NCBI GenBank assembly: GCA_036489885.1
Contig: DASXEW010000003.1
Location: 930,001 to 994,000 of the forward strand
Length of the DNA stretch: 64,000 nt
Source: Candidatus Baltobacteraceae bacterium
GTDB taxonomy: Bacteria; Vulcanimicrobiota; Vulcanimicrobiia; Vulcanimicrobiales; Vulcanimicrobiaceae
Direction of reading: 5' to 3'
The notes below the pieces were generated by a model that did not search any database, was not told where the DNA came from, and saw only the letters and a list, made by a program, of their open reading frames with translations. Numbering within the stretch: the stretch's first letter is position 1; every line of letters starts with the position of its first letter. Position numbers and translations under genes: made by a program. Shown piece after piece: positions 28,505-36,209 of the stretch.

Positions 28505-30382
28505 TTAGAAGGGGTGTGATCGATGTGTCATCTTGAGGAATTTCGCCATCGACACAGCTCCCCCGCGCGCCGCACGTGCGGCGGCACTAAATGAAGTGTG
28601 GCGTCTCAGTGATGTTGCGGATTCCTGATAACCGTTGTAGAGCACGATCGCCGTCTCCGCTTGCGACGTTATCTGCGTTGCAGTTGTCGCTCCCGGAGCG
28701 ACGACGAACGTGGCATTCGCACCGGTTGCCGGCGTGACTGGGAAACTCGAGACGAAGAGCGTTCCATCCGGGTCCGCGACTAGGGCGACGGGATTCGAGA
28801 CGCTGATTCGCCGCAAGACGGAAGTTCCGCCTGGAGCGAACACTTCGATTTCATTCAACGTGTCTGAGAGCGGGTTGTAGCTGTTGTTCGAGTCATAGCC
28901 GGCGTTATCGACGGCTACGTAGATGTTTCCGACTGCGTCGATATCGACGCCGTCCGCGCCACATCCATTCGTGCTGTCGAGCGCAACGAACTTTTCCGGT
29001 CCGTTTGGCGGATAGATGTAGAGACCGCAAAGTGGGTCAGGCTGGATTAGATTGTACTCGGTGACGTACATCGTTCCGTCGGGACCGACTGTCATGTAGT
29101 TCGGACTGAAGCCAATCTGATTGCCGATAGGGACGACCGTCTCGGAGACAGTTCGTGTAGGTGTTGAGCTGCCGGGCGCATACACGAGATACGACGCCAC
29201 ACCAAGTGTGTTCTGCGAGAGATAGATCGTACCGTCGTGCTGAACGTCAAACGTGAAGTTTCCGGACTGATCGGCCGCAAGCGTGTAGGCTGGCGTTCCA
29301 CCGGTCGAACCGGATTTCCAAACGTCGAGCGCTATGCCGAAGCCGCCGTTACCTTGATCCGTCCCGTTCAGGGCATTCGTGTAATAAACACCGGCCATCT
29401 CACCCGCGCCGCTCGTCGAGAGGAAGCAGGTCGCTACGCCACAGCCGTTTGGAGAGACATTCGGATTGGTCGGGGCGCTCTCGGTAAAGGTGGCGCTTGC
29501 CGTCGTAGAGCCCGCAGGGAACTTCTGAATTACCGACGGCGGGATCGTTGTACTTGGTCCCGGAGAAGGCGGTACATAGTTGTTGTACATGTTGCCGCTG
29601 TCATCCAAACCCACGTCGGACGAATTGATGTTGATCGTTTGCTGCAGCGTTCCGCCTGTGGTGTAGACGAGAATGCCGGCCGTACCTTGCGAGAGGTAAG
29701 CCACCGTTTGGTTCGTCGATGGAGGTGGCGTTGAGGATCCACTCACCGAGAACACACAGAAGCCGTATGCTTCGCCTTGCTGCAACGTGAATGAACCCAC
29801 TGTCCCGCTGAACGTGAGGCTCGCGCCGTCACTCGTCGTCACGGGACCGGATATCGTCTGCCATGCCGGCGACGCTTGCGTGCTGTCATAGAAGGCGAGG
29901 TAGTAGTTGGTTCCCGTCGAGAGCGTGCCGGTCGGGAACGATTGCGTAAAACTCACCGTGCCCGCGACCGTGATCGACGCGCTGGGGCTGATGACGTCGT
30001 AGTAAATCGGGTTGTTCTGACCGGAGACCATGGGTCGCACCTTGCCCATCGTCTGCACGGTGCCGCCGCCGGATTTTGTGGCGAAGCCGAGGGCCGGAAC
30101 GCCCGTCGGATTCGAGTTGCCTTCCTTAATTGAAACGGTTGTGTTGGCGGCGGCTGTGACGAGCGCCGCTGCGAAGCTTTGAGAGTACCCCGCCGGTGCG
30201 GGGACTGAAGTGGCAACGGGCTGCTGAGCCAGCGCCGTCGCTGCTAGCGGCGCGCTCGTTTCCAGCGAAACCGATGCCGGCGTAACCTTTAGTGTGCTCG
30301 TGGTCCCGCCGCCACATGCGGCCAGAACTCCGAGTCCGAGGGCAACGCCAAAAAGCGATGCGATAAAACGATGCGTCCGCAT
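28505..30382 (-). CDS. NHL/beta-propeller-like lipoprotein
   Basis: 625 residues. The ATG at 30382 has GGAGAG 4 nt upstream; signal 'MRTHRFIASLFGVALGLGVL' and lipobox LAAC followed by GGG. The N-terminal half is a beta-sandwich-like region. The C-terminal half has NHL/SMP30-style repeats such as 'GPDGTMYVTEYNLIQ', 'VDIDAVGNIYVAVDNAG' and 'VADPDGTLFVSSFPV', which fit a propeller. The function of such surface propellers is generally unknown. It has its own terminator. An in-frame ATG 18 nt upstream is less likely because it lacks a ribosome-binding site. Confidence 0.68.
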   Translation of the reverse strand: MRTHRFIASLFGVALGLGVLAACGGGTTSTLKVTPASVSLETSAPLAATALAQQPVATSVPAPAGYSQSFAAALVTAAANTTVSIKEGNSNPTGVPALGFATKSGGGTVQTMGKVRPMVSGQNNPIYYDVISPSASITVAGTVSFTQSFPTGTLSTGTNYYLAFYDSTQASPAWQTISGPVTTSDGASLTFSGTVGSFTLQQGEAYGFCVFSVSGSSTPPPSTNQTVAYLSQGTAGILVYTTGGTLQQTININSSDVGLDDSGNMYNNYVPPSPGPSTTIPPSVIQKFPAGSTTASATFTESAPTNPNVSPNGCGVATCFLSTSGAGEMAGVYYTNALNGTDQGNGGFGIALDVWKSGSTGGTPAYTLAADQSGNFTFDVQHDGTIYLSQNTLGVASYLVYAPGSSTPTRTVSETVVPIGNQIGFSPNYMTVGPDGTMYVTEYNLIQPDPLCGLYIYPPNGPEKFVALDSTNGCGADGVDIDAVGNIYVAVDNAGYDSNNSYNPLSDTLNEIEVFAPGGTSVLRRISVSNPVALVADPDGTLFVSSFPVTPATGANATFVVAPGATTATQITSQAETAIVLYNGYQESATSLRRHTSFSAAARAARGGAVSMAKFLKMTHRSHPF

Positions 30383-30634
30383 GAACTCTCCTGAAAGCAA
30401 GTATCTAGGCGCCTATTGCGCCTAGTAAATTTCGGACCCTTGCTGATTATTGTCTGAGTTCAGTCAAGCCGCTCAAGAGCAGAGCAGTCCAAGAATACGG
30501 GCGCAAGGAAACCTTCCCAGCAAAATAAGCTCCCGAAATTGTTGCGTTCGATCACTCCTCGACCCGCAGGCGCGTGTGCCTCAGGGGAAACAAGCGGCCT
30601 ACCGCCGCAAAATAGGTGTTCGGAGGACGGCCGT
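30383..30634. other. Divergent intergenic region and cyclase leader
   Basis: No convincing gene. Holds the leaders of two divergent genes. Close to the plus-strand gene there is AGGGGAAACAAGCGGC, a small GCGG-CCTA-CCGC hairpin, CGCAAAATAGG and then GGAGG. The GGAAAC...CGCAAA arrangement is loosely reminiscent of a GEMM riboswitch but lacks its conserved core. Confidence 0.4.
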
Positions 30635-31963
30635 TTGCCCCAAGACCGGATTCTGAGGGTCGGTGGTCAGGAAGCTGACAACCGTACCCTGGAAGCTTTG
30701 CTCAAAGCTGCTGGGATGGCTGACGTAAAATTCGTTACGCCGGGCGAAGCTTTGTCGCTGATCACCGGGCATCACTGCGACATTATGGTCCTCGACTTGA
30801 TGCAGTCGAGCGGCGAGGTCCTCAAACTGCTTCGCGCAGCATCTCCGACCGACGACACGGCCAACCGCGTTCCCGTCGTCGTCACTGCACCGTCCACAGC
30901 GACCGATCGTATTCAATCGTGCTTGCAGTACGGCGCCGAAGATTTCATTCTCACGCCTGTCGATCCGAAGACGCCGCTCATGGTGACGCGGCGCATCGCG
31001 CTTGCATTACAACGCCGGCGTATGGCTGATTTCAAAGTCAGCATCCACTCATCGGCTCAACAAGTCGATGAGACGGCTGTGCTCAAACTCGCGGATGATG
31101 CGTTCTTGCGATTCGTCCCGCGCGAGTTTCTCGATAACCTCGATAAGAAATCGCTCTCGGAAGTTAGGCTCGGCGATCATGTCCAGCGTGAGATGACCGT
31201 GTTCTTTTCGGATATCCGTGATTTCACATCGCTCTCCGAGCAGCTCACGCCGCAAGAGAACTTCAAATTTCTCAACTCGTATCTCCGAAACGTCAATCCG
31301 ATCATTCGCTTGCACAAGGGCTTCATCGACAAGTACATCGGCGATGCGATCATGGCGCTTTTCCCGAACGATCCGGACGACGCGCTTCAAGCCGGCGTCG
31401 ATTTACAAAAGGCAGTCTTCAAATACAATCAAGGCCGTCGTATGGCCGGATACGTTCCGATTCAAATCGGAATCGGCATCCACCGCGGCGAGTTGATTCT
31501 CGGCACGATCGGTGAAGACGAGCGGATGCAAACGACGGTCATTGCTGACGCCGTCAACGTCGCTTCGCGCCTCGAGGGACTCACGAAAACGTACCGCGTT
31601 GGCCTGCTCGTTAGCGGCGCGGTCGTCGAATGCTTGCAGCCGACGCATCCGTTTAAGCTGCGCCATCTCGGCGGCGTGAAGGCCAAGGGCAAAACGCAGA
31701 GCGTCGAGATCTATGAGTGCTACAACAACGATCCGGCCGAGCTTATCGAGCACAAAGACAAAACGCAAGATGCCTTTGACGGCGCGATGGCCGAATTCCG
31801 CAAAGGCACCTTTCTTACCGCGGGCCGGATCTTCGGACGTATTGCAGAGCTCCATCCCGACGATGCGCCGGCTGCATTCTTCCGCGACCGTTGCTCGCTT
31901 ACGGTCGTGCACGAACGTGGTCCGGGCGCTTGGGACGGCGCCGAGAAAATCGAAGTTAAGTAA
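30635..31963 (+). CDS. Receiver-domain class III adenylate cyclase
   Basis: 442 residues. TTG start chosen for GGAGG 8 nt upstream; the frame is open further upstream without homology. N-terminal receiver-like domain ('DIMVLDLMQSSGEVLKLLR', 'CLQYGAEDFILTPVDPKTPL'), then a class III cyclase domain with both metal aspartates in 'FFSDIRDFTSLSEQL', 'GFIDKYIGDAIMALFP' (Lys and Asp) and the Asp/Asn/Arg set in 'VIADAVNVASRLEG'. All catalytic positions look intact, so cAMP synthesis is likely. A TPR-like C-terminal tail follows. The receiver phospho-acceptor region is atypical (DLMQS). Confidence 0.88.
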   Translation: MPQDRILRVGGQEADNRTLEALLKAAGMADVKFVTPGEALSLITGHHCDIMVLDLMQSSGEVLKLLRAASPTDDTANRVPVVVTAPSTATDRIQSCLQYGAEDFILTPVDPKTPLMVTRRIALALQRRRMADFKVSIHSSAQQVDETAVLKLADDAFLRFVPREFLDNLDKKSLSEVRLGDHVQREMTVFFSDIRDFTSLSEQLTPQENFKFLNSYLRNVNPIIRLHKGFIDKYIGDAIMALFPNDPDDALQAGVDLQKAVFKYNQGRRMAGYVPIQIGIGIHRGELILGTIGEDERMQTTVIADAVNVASRLEGLTKTYRVGLLVSGAVVECLQPTHPFKLRHLGGVKAKGKTQSVEIYECYNNDPAELIEHKDKTQDAFDGAMAEFRKGTFLTAGRIFGRIAELHPDDAPAAFFRDRCSLTVVHERGPGAWDGAEKIEVK

Positions 31964-32684
31964 ACAGCGCCGCGACGCCGACGCAGGTCACGACCGCACC
32001 GCTCAAAACCTCGCCGTAGCGCTCGAATTTCCCGAGCGAAAGCCGCTCGAATCCGCCCAGTGCGGCAGTCGAGAGGACGACGTACGTCCCGATCGTCGAG
32101 ATCGAGAAGACGACCGCCATTGCGCCTAAGAGCGGCGCTCCCTGCGATGACGCCGCAAAGAATGCGGGCAAACCTTCAATCATCGGCGACGAGCCGAGAA
32201 TAAGCAGAAGTGCAGCGCGGCCGGTGACGCTATGCGCATGTTCGTGTAGCACGATCCCACCGCCATTTGTAGCGTGCCAGGTGAGGTCATCGTGGTGGTG
32301 CCGGTGCACGTGTTCCGTTCCATCGGGGTGACGATGGGCGTGCGCGTGCGCATGCTGCCGGTCATCGCTTGCACTCGTGACCTCGTGCCACCCGGCGTAA
32401 GCGATCCAAAGACCGAACGCGATGAGCGCGATCGCTGAAATGCGATTGACGAGGTAGGCGTAGTGTGCGGCCGCGATCGTCCCGATCGCCCACGCAGCAA
32501 ATCCGAGCAAGAGCGTGGAGGTGACGTGGCCGAAGCCCGCCAGAGCCGCGGCACGAGCCGTCCGCCCGCGCGACCAGCCTTGACCGCGCGCGAGCACGGC
32601 GATCGGTGCCCAGTGATCCGGGACCATCGTGTGCAGCACGCCGACCGCCGCTACGGTCGCTATCAACAAGGTAGCGGACGTCAT
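31956..32684 (-). CDS. NicO/RcnA-like nickel-cobalt transport family membrane protein
   Basis: 242 residues, about six membrane helices. An N-terminal metal motif 'VGVLHTMVPDHWAPIAVLARG' and a cytoplasmic or periplasmic loop very rich in histidine ('QHAHAHAHRHPDGTEHVHRH') are hallmarks of nickel/cobalt permease or exporter families; 'GSSPMIEGLPAFFAA' is the third conserved segment. Import versus efflux cannot be decided. Its 3' end overlaps the cyclase gene by 8 bp. Confidence 0.78.
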   Translation of the reverse strand: MTSATLLIATVAAVGVLHTMVPDHWAPIAVLARGQGWSRGRTARAAALAGFGHVTSTLLLGFAAWAIGTIAAAHYAYLVNRISAIALIAFGLWIAYAGWHEVTSASDDRQHAHAHAHRHPDGTEHVHRHHHDDLTWHATNGGGIVLHEHAHSVTGRAALLLILGSSPMIEGLPAFFAASSQGAPLLGAMAVVFSISTIGTYVVLSTAALGGFERLSLGKFERYGEVLSGAVVTCVGVAALFT

Positions 32685-32703
32685 TCCGGTAGACTTCCCC
32701 AGA

Positions 32704-33546
32704 GTGGCAAACGATCAACGCGAGTATTGGAACAACGAAGGCGGCGCACGCTGGACGAAATTCGCGGCGAGCACGACGACCCTTTTCATTCCGCTGACCG
32801 ACGCGCTGTTGAACTCTGCCGACGCTGAGCCGGGCGAGCACGTCCTCGACATCGGGTGCGGAACCGCACGCACGACGGTCGAGCTTGCCAAGCGCGTACG
32901 CCCAGGCCCGGTGGTCGGCCTCGATATCTCGGGCGTGATCCTGGATGCAGCGCGAGAGAACGTGGCGCGCTCCGGCGTGGGCAACGTCGAGTTGATCTTA
33001 GCCGATGCAGCGACGCACCCGTTTGCCGAACCCTTCGATCTCGTGTTTTCACAATTCGGCGTGATGTTTTTCGAAGATCCCGTCGCGGCGTTTGCGAATT
33101 TGCGTCGCGCGCTCAAACCGCACGGCCGCCTTGCGTTCGCATGTTGGCGTACGCTGGAAGAGAATCCATGGTTCGCGGTCCCCTTAGCGGAAGCCAAGCG
33201 CTTCGCGCCGCCACCGCAACCAACGCCGCCTGATGCGCCCGGACCGCTTGCGTTCGCCGATGCAAAGCGCGTCGAGCGTATTCTCACGGACGCCGGCTTT
33301 TCAGATATCGTGATGGCGCCACACGACGAACACCTGTTGATCGGCAATCTCGATCAGTTGGCTGATGCGAAGTTCATGTTGTCACGCATCGGTCCGGCCG
33401 GCCGGCTACTTGATGCGGTTGACGAAAATGTCCGACGAGCGGCGGAAGACGCGATCGGCATCGCACTGCAAAAGCGCGCGTCGGATTCGGGGATGCATCT
33501 CGGTTCAGCAATTTGGCTCGTGAAAGCGCGAAACGGTAACGGCTAG
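32704..33546 (+). CDS. SAM-dependent methyltransferase, UbiE/type 11 fold
   Basis: 280 residues from a GTG. Reads 'YWNNEGGARWTKFAASTTTLF', motif I 'HVLDIGCGTARTTVELAKRV', 'VVGLDISGVILDAAREN', 'VELILADAATHPF' and 'FDLVFSQFGVMFFEDPVAAFANLRRALKPHGRLAFACWR', a complete Rossmann methyltransferase core. Many proteins of this subtype methylate small molecules; the substrate is unknown. It is divergent from the nickel-type transporter and is the last gene before the tRNA-Sec. Confidence 0.85.
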   Translation: MANDQREYWNNEGGARWTKFAASTTTLFIPLTDALLNSADAEPGEHVLDIGCGTARTTVELAKRVRPGPVVGLDISGVILDAARENVARSGVGNVELILADAATHPFAEPFDLVFSQFGVMFFEDPVAAFANLRRALKPHGRLAFACWRTLEENPWFAVPLAEAKRFAPPPQPTPPDAPGPLAFADAKRVERILTDAGFSDIVMAPHDEHLLIGNLDQLADAKFMLSRIGPAGRLLDAVDENVRRAAEDAIGIALQKRASDSGMHLGSAIWLVKARNGNG

Positions 33547-33840
33547 CGCTTGTATGTCCGGTGGGTTCCATCGCGCCGAGCGGGTTCCACGAGAGAACAC
33601 TGTTCAGATCCAGCGCGACGTAGTAAAGATTGCCGTGTTGGTTCCGTAGCTGGCCGTGCCGTGCGTTGAAGTATTGCTCGATCCAGCACCTGACGTACCG
33701 GAATTTGATCCAGAAGAAGGCGCTGAGCCTCCGCCGCCGCAACCGCGCCGGCTATAAATCGCTGCTGCACACGCTACACTGAGTCCCCGCTCACAGGATT
33801 GCAAAAAGGGCGGTTATAACGGGTTGCGTTACTGGCGCAT
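33547..33840. other. Region upstream of tRNA-Sec without a confident gene
   Basis: Minus-strand reading gives a low-complexity piece 'CGGGGSAPSSGSNSGTSGAG' in one frame and 'GNLYYVALDLNSVLSWNPLG' in another. This looks like the two halves of a small decayed secreted protein separated by a frameshift, but neither half has a clear start. The promoter of the tRNA gene must also lie here; I could not assign it. Confidence 0.3.
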
Positions 33841-33934
33841 GGGAGCGTACGGGTCTGGTGGCTCGCACGGTCTTCAAAACCGTTGAGGCCGTCGCAAGGC
33901 GGCTGGTAGGTTCGATTCCTACACGTTCCCGCCA
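33841..33934 (+). tRNA. selC: tRNA-Sec (anticodon UCA)
   Basis: 94 nt including an encoded CCA. Acceptor stem of 8 bp (GGGAGCGT with ACGTTCCC, one G-T), T stem of 5 bp (GTAGG/CCTAC, loop TTCGATT), so the 8/5 geometry of bacterial tRNA-Sec. The D stem is GGGTC/GGCTC with a tight TGGT loop, the anticodon stem ACGGT/ACCGT with loop CTTCAAA, and the long variable arm is GCCGTC-GCAA-GGCGGC. It is charged with serine by SerRS and converted by SelA; SelB carries it to UGA. It lies 23 kb from selAB. Its 3' end is duplicated at 36175-36198. Confidence 0.96.
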
Positions 33935-33935
33935 A
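33917..33935 (+). repeat. Left copy of the tRNA-Sec 3'-end direct repeat (attL-like)
   Basis: TCCTACACGTTCCCGCCAA, the T-stem, acceptor strand, discriminator and CCA of the tRNA, is identical over 19 bp to 36180-36198. A tRNA 3' end is the usual attachment site of integrases. Confidence 0.75.
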
Positions 33936-34054
33936 AGAGCTTTCTTTTTGGTCTGTTCGAGCGCCCACACCGCGCGGAAAAGCGCGTAAGATCGACGTTT
34001 AATGGACCGTGGCGGGAGCGTGAAAGTCTCTCAAGGTTCATAGTGCGACATCAG

Positions 34055-34085
34055 AGACTCTACGAAACCACGAGTCGTAGAGTCT
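34055..34085. repeat. 11-bp inverted repeat inside the selC insert
   Basis: AGACTCTACGA and TCGTAGAGTCT are perfect reverse complements separated by nine bases. There is no T-run on either side, so a recombination or protein-binding site is as likely as a terminator. Confidence 0.5.
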
Positions 34086-34164
34086 GGTTCTGGCGCTTAA
34101 TGGCAGGATAGTGGCAGCCTCGGGCCGCGGGTCAATGGCGAGTCTGAACGTTCACACCCGCACG

Positions 34165-35658
34165 TCAGTTGGTCAGCGCGTCGCGCAGCGGCCCGAGGTG
34201 CGCCGCAAATCGCCGGCTCCGTCCAACTGCACTGCGATAGAGCGGCCGGCGCACTTGAACTTTGCTCGCTGTAAACACCGAGCCACGCACCTCGTGAAAA
34301 GCAAGCGTACGCGCATCCCAGGGCAGGCCGCAAAACGCGACGAGACGCCGGGCTTCGGCTTCGAAATCATTGATCAGGGACTCGTAGTCGACCTCGATGA
34401 AGCGATCTGCGGGGAGGAGCGCTCGCCAGTTTGCCATCAGCCCTTCGTACGCTCGATAATAGCGCGCGAGCTCGCCGAGATCGTAAGCGTACGGGAGCGC
34501 TTGACCTGCGAAGAGCGTTGCGAAACAGGATAGACACGTATCGAGACGATCGCGCTTGACGTGAATCATTCGCGCATTCGGGAGCGCGAGATGGATCAGT
34601 GGGGCGAGAGAAAAGTTATGCGGTTGCTTGTCGGTCAAGCGTGGGGCATTCCCCGCGATCACGTCAGTGGCGCTCAGGTAGCGGTCGCCGATTGCGCGAA
34701 TTTGGCGGCGTATCATGCTCACCGGTATCTCGCCAAATCCGGCGTCCGTCGCCGGCCATAGCTCGCTTCGTCGTTCGTGCAATGCGATCTCGAGAACCGG
34801 AAGTTCGCCCGCCGCGATGACGGTCGGATGGGCGCTAAGAAGCTGTTCAACCAGCGTCGTTCCTGATCGTGGCATGCCAAACACGAAGATGGGCCGCGGC
34901 GAAGGATTGCCGCATTCACGCAGCGTGCTGCAAGATAATAGCTGGGTGAAAACCTCTTTGAGTGCCGCCAGCAGCTGATGGGTAGCCGTTTCGTCGTAAC
35001 GGATCGCGTCGCGCTTGAGGAGATTCCCGGCGCGCAGTTGTTCGAATGCGTCATCGTAACGTGCCACGGCTTCGTAGGCGCTGGCTAATGCGAAGTGAAG
35101 TTCGACTCGCTCTGTTCGTGGGAGCGTGTCGATTTCGTCGCGGAGTCGCTCCATGTCTGCGAGCTTCTGTTGGTCAATCGAGCCGGAGCGGCTGAATACG
35201 AGGTACCAATGGAAGCGGACGTTGCGCGGTTCAAGCGCGAGCGCGCGCTCGAAGCATTCGATCGCGGCATCGATGTCGCCGGTATCGAGCAGCACTTTGC
35301 CGAGGCTGCACGCGGCGTCGGCGAACTCGGGATTCAGCGCGAGTGCGCTACGGAATGCGCCTGCTGCTTCGTTACTACGGCCAAGCCGGTCCAAGACTGT
35401 GCCGAGCCCGTTGTGCGCTCGCTCATTCTTCGGCGCCAACCGAATCGATTCTTCGAAAGCAACCTGCGCGCTCGCGTATCGTTGCTGCGCCAAGAGCGCG
35501 TTGCCGAGTTGAGTGTGAATCTCCGCGTTTGCGGGCTCGGCGACAGCGGCTCGCTTGTGCAGCGCGATTGCTTCGCCGTCCCGCAGGCGCGCCAAGATTA
35601 GGCCGACGTTGCTGAGTGCTGCCGTGCGCGTGTCTCCGGAAGCCAAAGCCTTCGCCAC
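34165..35658 (-). CDS. TPR-repeat sulfotransferase
   Basis: 497 residues from GTG. N-terminal half: tetratricopeptide repeats ('AEIHTQLGNALLAQQRYASAQVAFEESIRLAP', 'ADAACSLGKVLLDTGDIDAAIECFERALALEP'). C-terminal half: sulfotransferase with the PAPS 5'-phosphosulfate loop 'FVFGMPRSGTTLVEQLLSAHP', the 3'-phosphate segment 'MIHVKRDRLDTCLSCF' and 'FIEVDYESLINDFEAEARRLVAFCGLPWD'. This fusion is widespread in bacteria and probably modifies surface glycans, lipids or proteins. It is the only intact gene between the two tRNA-Sec 3'-end repeats, so it may be island cargo. An in-frame TGA lies ~30 nt upstream of the start. Confidence 0.88.
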   Translation of the reverse strand: MAKALASGDTRTAALSNVGLILARLRDGEAIALHKRAAVAEPANAEIHTQLGNALLAQQRYASAQVAFEESIRLAPKNERAHNGLGTVLDRLGRSNEAAGAFRSALALNPEFADAACSLGKVLLDTGDIDAAIECFERALALEPRNVRFHWYLVFSRSGSIDQQKLADMERLRDEIDTLPRTERVELHFALASAYEAVARYDDAFEQLRAGNLLKRDAIRYDETATHQLLAALKEVFTQLLSCSTLRECGNPSPRPIFVFGMPRSGTTLVEQLLSAHPTVIAAGELPVLEIALHERRSELWPATDAGFGEIPVSMIRRQIRAIGDRYLSATDVIAGNAPRLTDKQPHNFSLAPLIHLALPNARMIHVKRDRLDTCLSCFATLFAGQALPYAYDLGELARYYRAYEGLMANWRALLPADRFIEVDYESLINDFEAEARRLVAFCGLPWDARTLAFHEVRGSVFTASKVQVRRPLYRSAVGRSRRFAAHLGPLRDALTN

Positions 35659-36174
35659 GACGACTACGTCGCGATCAATTCGTCAGCGCACGCCGGGTGC
35701 AAGCAACCGGACGTCGTGGCGCTATCCTGGTCGAGCTGGTTTTGCTGACGCCGGGCATCCTTGGCCGTCCCTTTTGAACCGTGGGAAGCGCTTCTGCGAT
35801 AAACGCCTGGCGTTTAGCCTAGTGCCTGCGGCGGCAGTCGTCTATCAGGAACTCCTTACCTGAAGGCGCGAACCCGCCCCAGATCGACATCCGCTTCGTT
35901 GGGCACCTTGCGGATCGGGCGCAGCGGCAGACGGCCGCAGTGCACCTCTTGCTGGGCAGCTGATTATGCCGAGTTTTCTGAACTCGTAAAGCGCGCGCGT
36001 GCGCGCGTGGCGTTTTTCAAACGGGCTAGGTGCAAAGGTGGGTAACGACGGTTGCAAAACGGTTGCAGTCCGAGGCACCGGTGCCTAACCGTGGATGACC
36101 GTCATGGTCAAAAGAACCAGTATTTTCTGACTTCCGTGACCGATGCTAACCCACGGTGCCCTGCGGCGCGCTTA
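35659..36174. other. Non-coding remainder of the selC insert
   Basis: About 515 nt with no credible gene. It holds a perfect 15-bp palindrome AAACGCC-T-GGCGTTT (35801-35815), an alternating GCGCGCGCGTGCGCGCG tract near 35993, and two ACGGTTGCA copies (36048-36056, 36059-36067), which look like arm-type or protein-binding repeats. No integrase frame is recognisable. Confidence 0.5.
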
Positions 36175-36198
36175 TTCGATCCTACACGTTCCCGCCAA
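36175..36198 (+). repeat. Right copy of the tRNA-Sec 3' end (attR-like)
   Basis: TTCGAT followed by CCTACACGTTCCCGCCA repeats the T-loop to CCA end of the tRNA at 33911-33934 with one base missing in the T loop. It lies 11 nt beyond the stop of the SDR gene. Confidence 0.75.
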
Positions 36199-36209
36199 TA
36201 AAAACCGTA

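Larger units (their letters stand above)
33936..36179. mobile_element. Putative 2.2 kb integrated segment at selC (degraded island)
   Basis: DNA between the two 19-bp copies of the tRNA-Sec 3' end. It contains one intact gene (TPR-sulfotransferase, minus strand), a strong inverted repeat and ~550 nt of non-coding DNA. No integrase, transposase or phage gene is recognisable, so it is either a remnant, a cargo mobilised in trans, or the scar of a larger island. The SDR gene just beyond the right repeat would be the original neighbour. The mobile nature is an inference from the repeat. Confidence 0.55.

Noticed and set aside
30560-30634. GEMM c-di-GMP riboswitch before the cyclase gene
   Set aside because: Only fragments (GGGAAAC, CGCAAA) resemble it; the conserved core around the ligand pocket is not present. 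Kept only as a weak structured-leader finding.
33935-34164. A tyrosine or serine integrase next to the tRNA-Sec attL-like end
   Set aside because: No frame in either flank carries R...HxxR...Y or a resolvase serine motif; the segment is non-coding.
35993-36008. GCGCGCGCGTGCGCGCG tract as a Z-DNA or regulatory element
   Set aside because: Alternating GC is common in DNA of this composition and nothing links it to a function.
36094-36109. GACCGTCATGGTCAAA shared with the gyrA start region (about 1989-2004)
   Set aside because: 16-bp match, half of it an imperfect palindrome; flanks do not align and one copy is coding, so probably chance.
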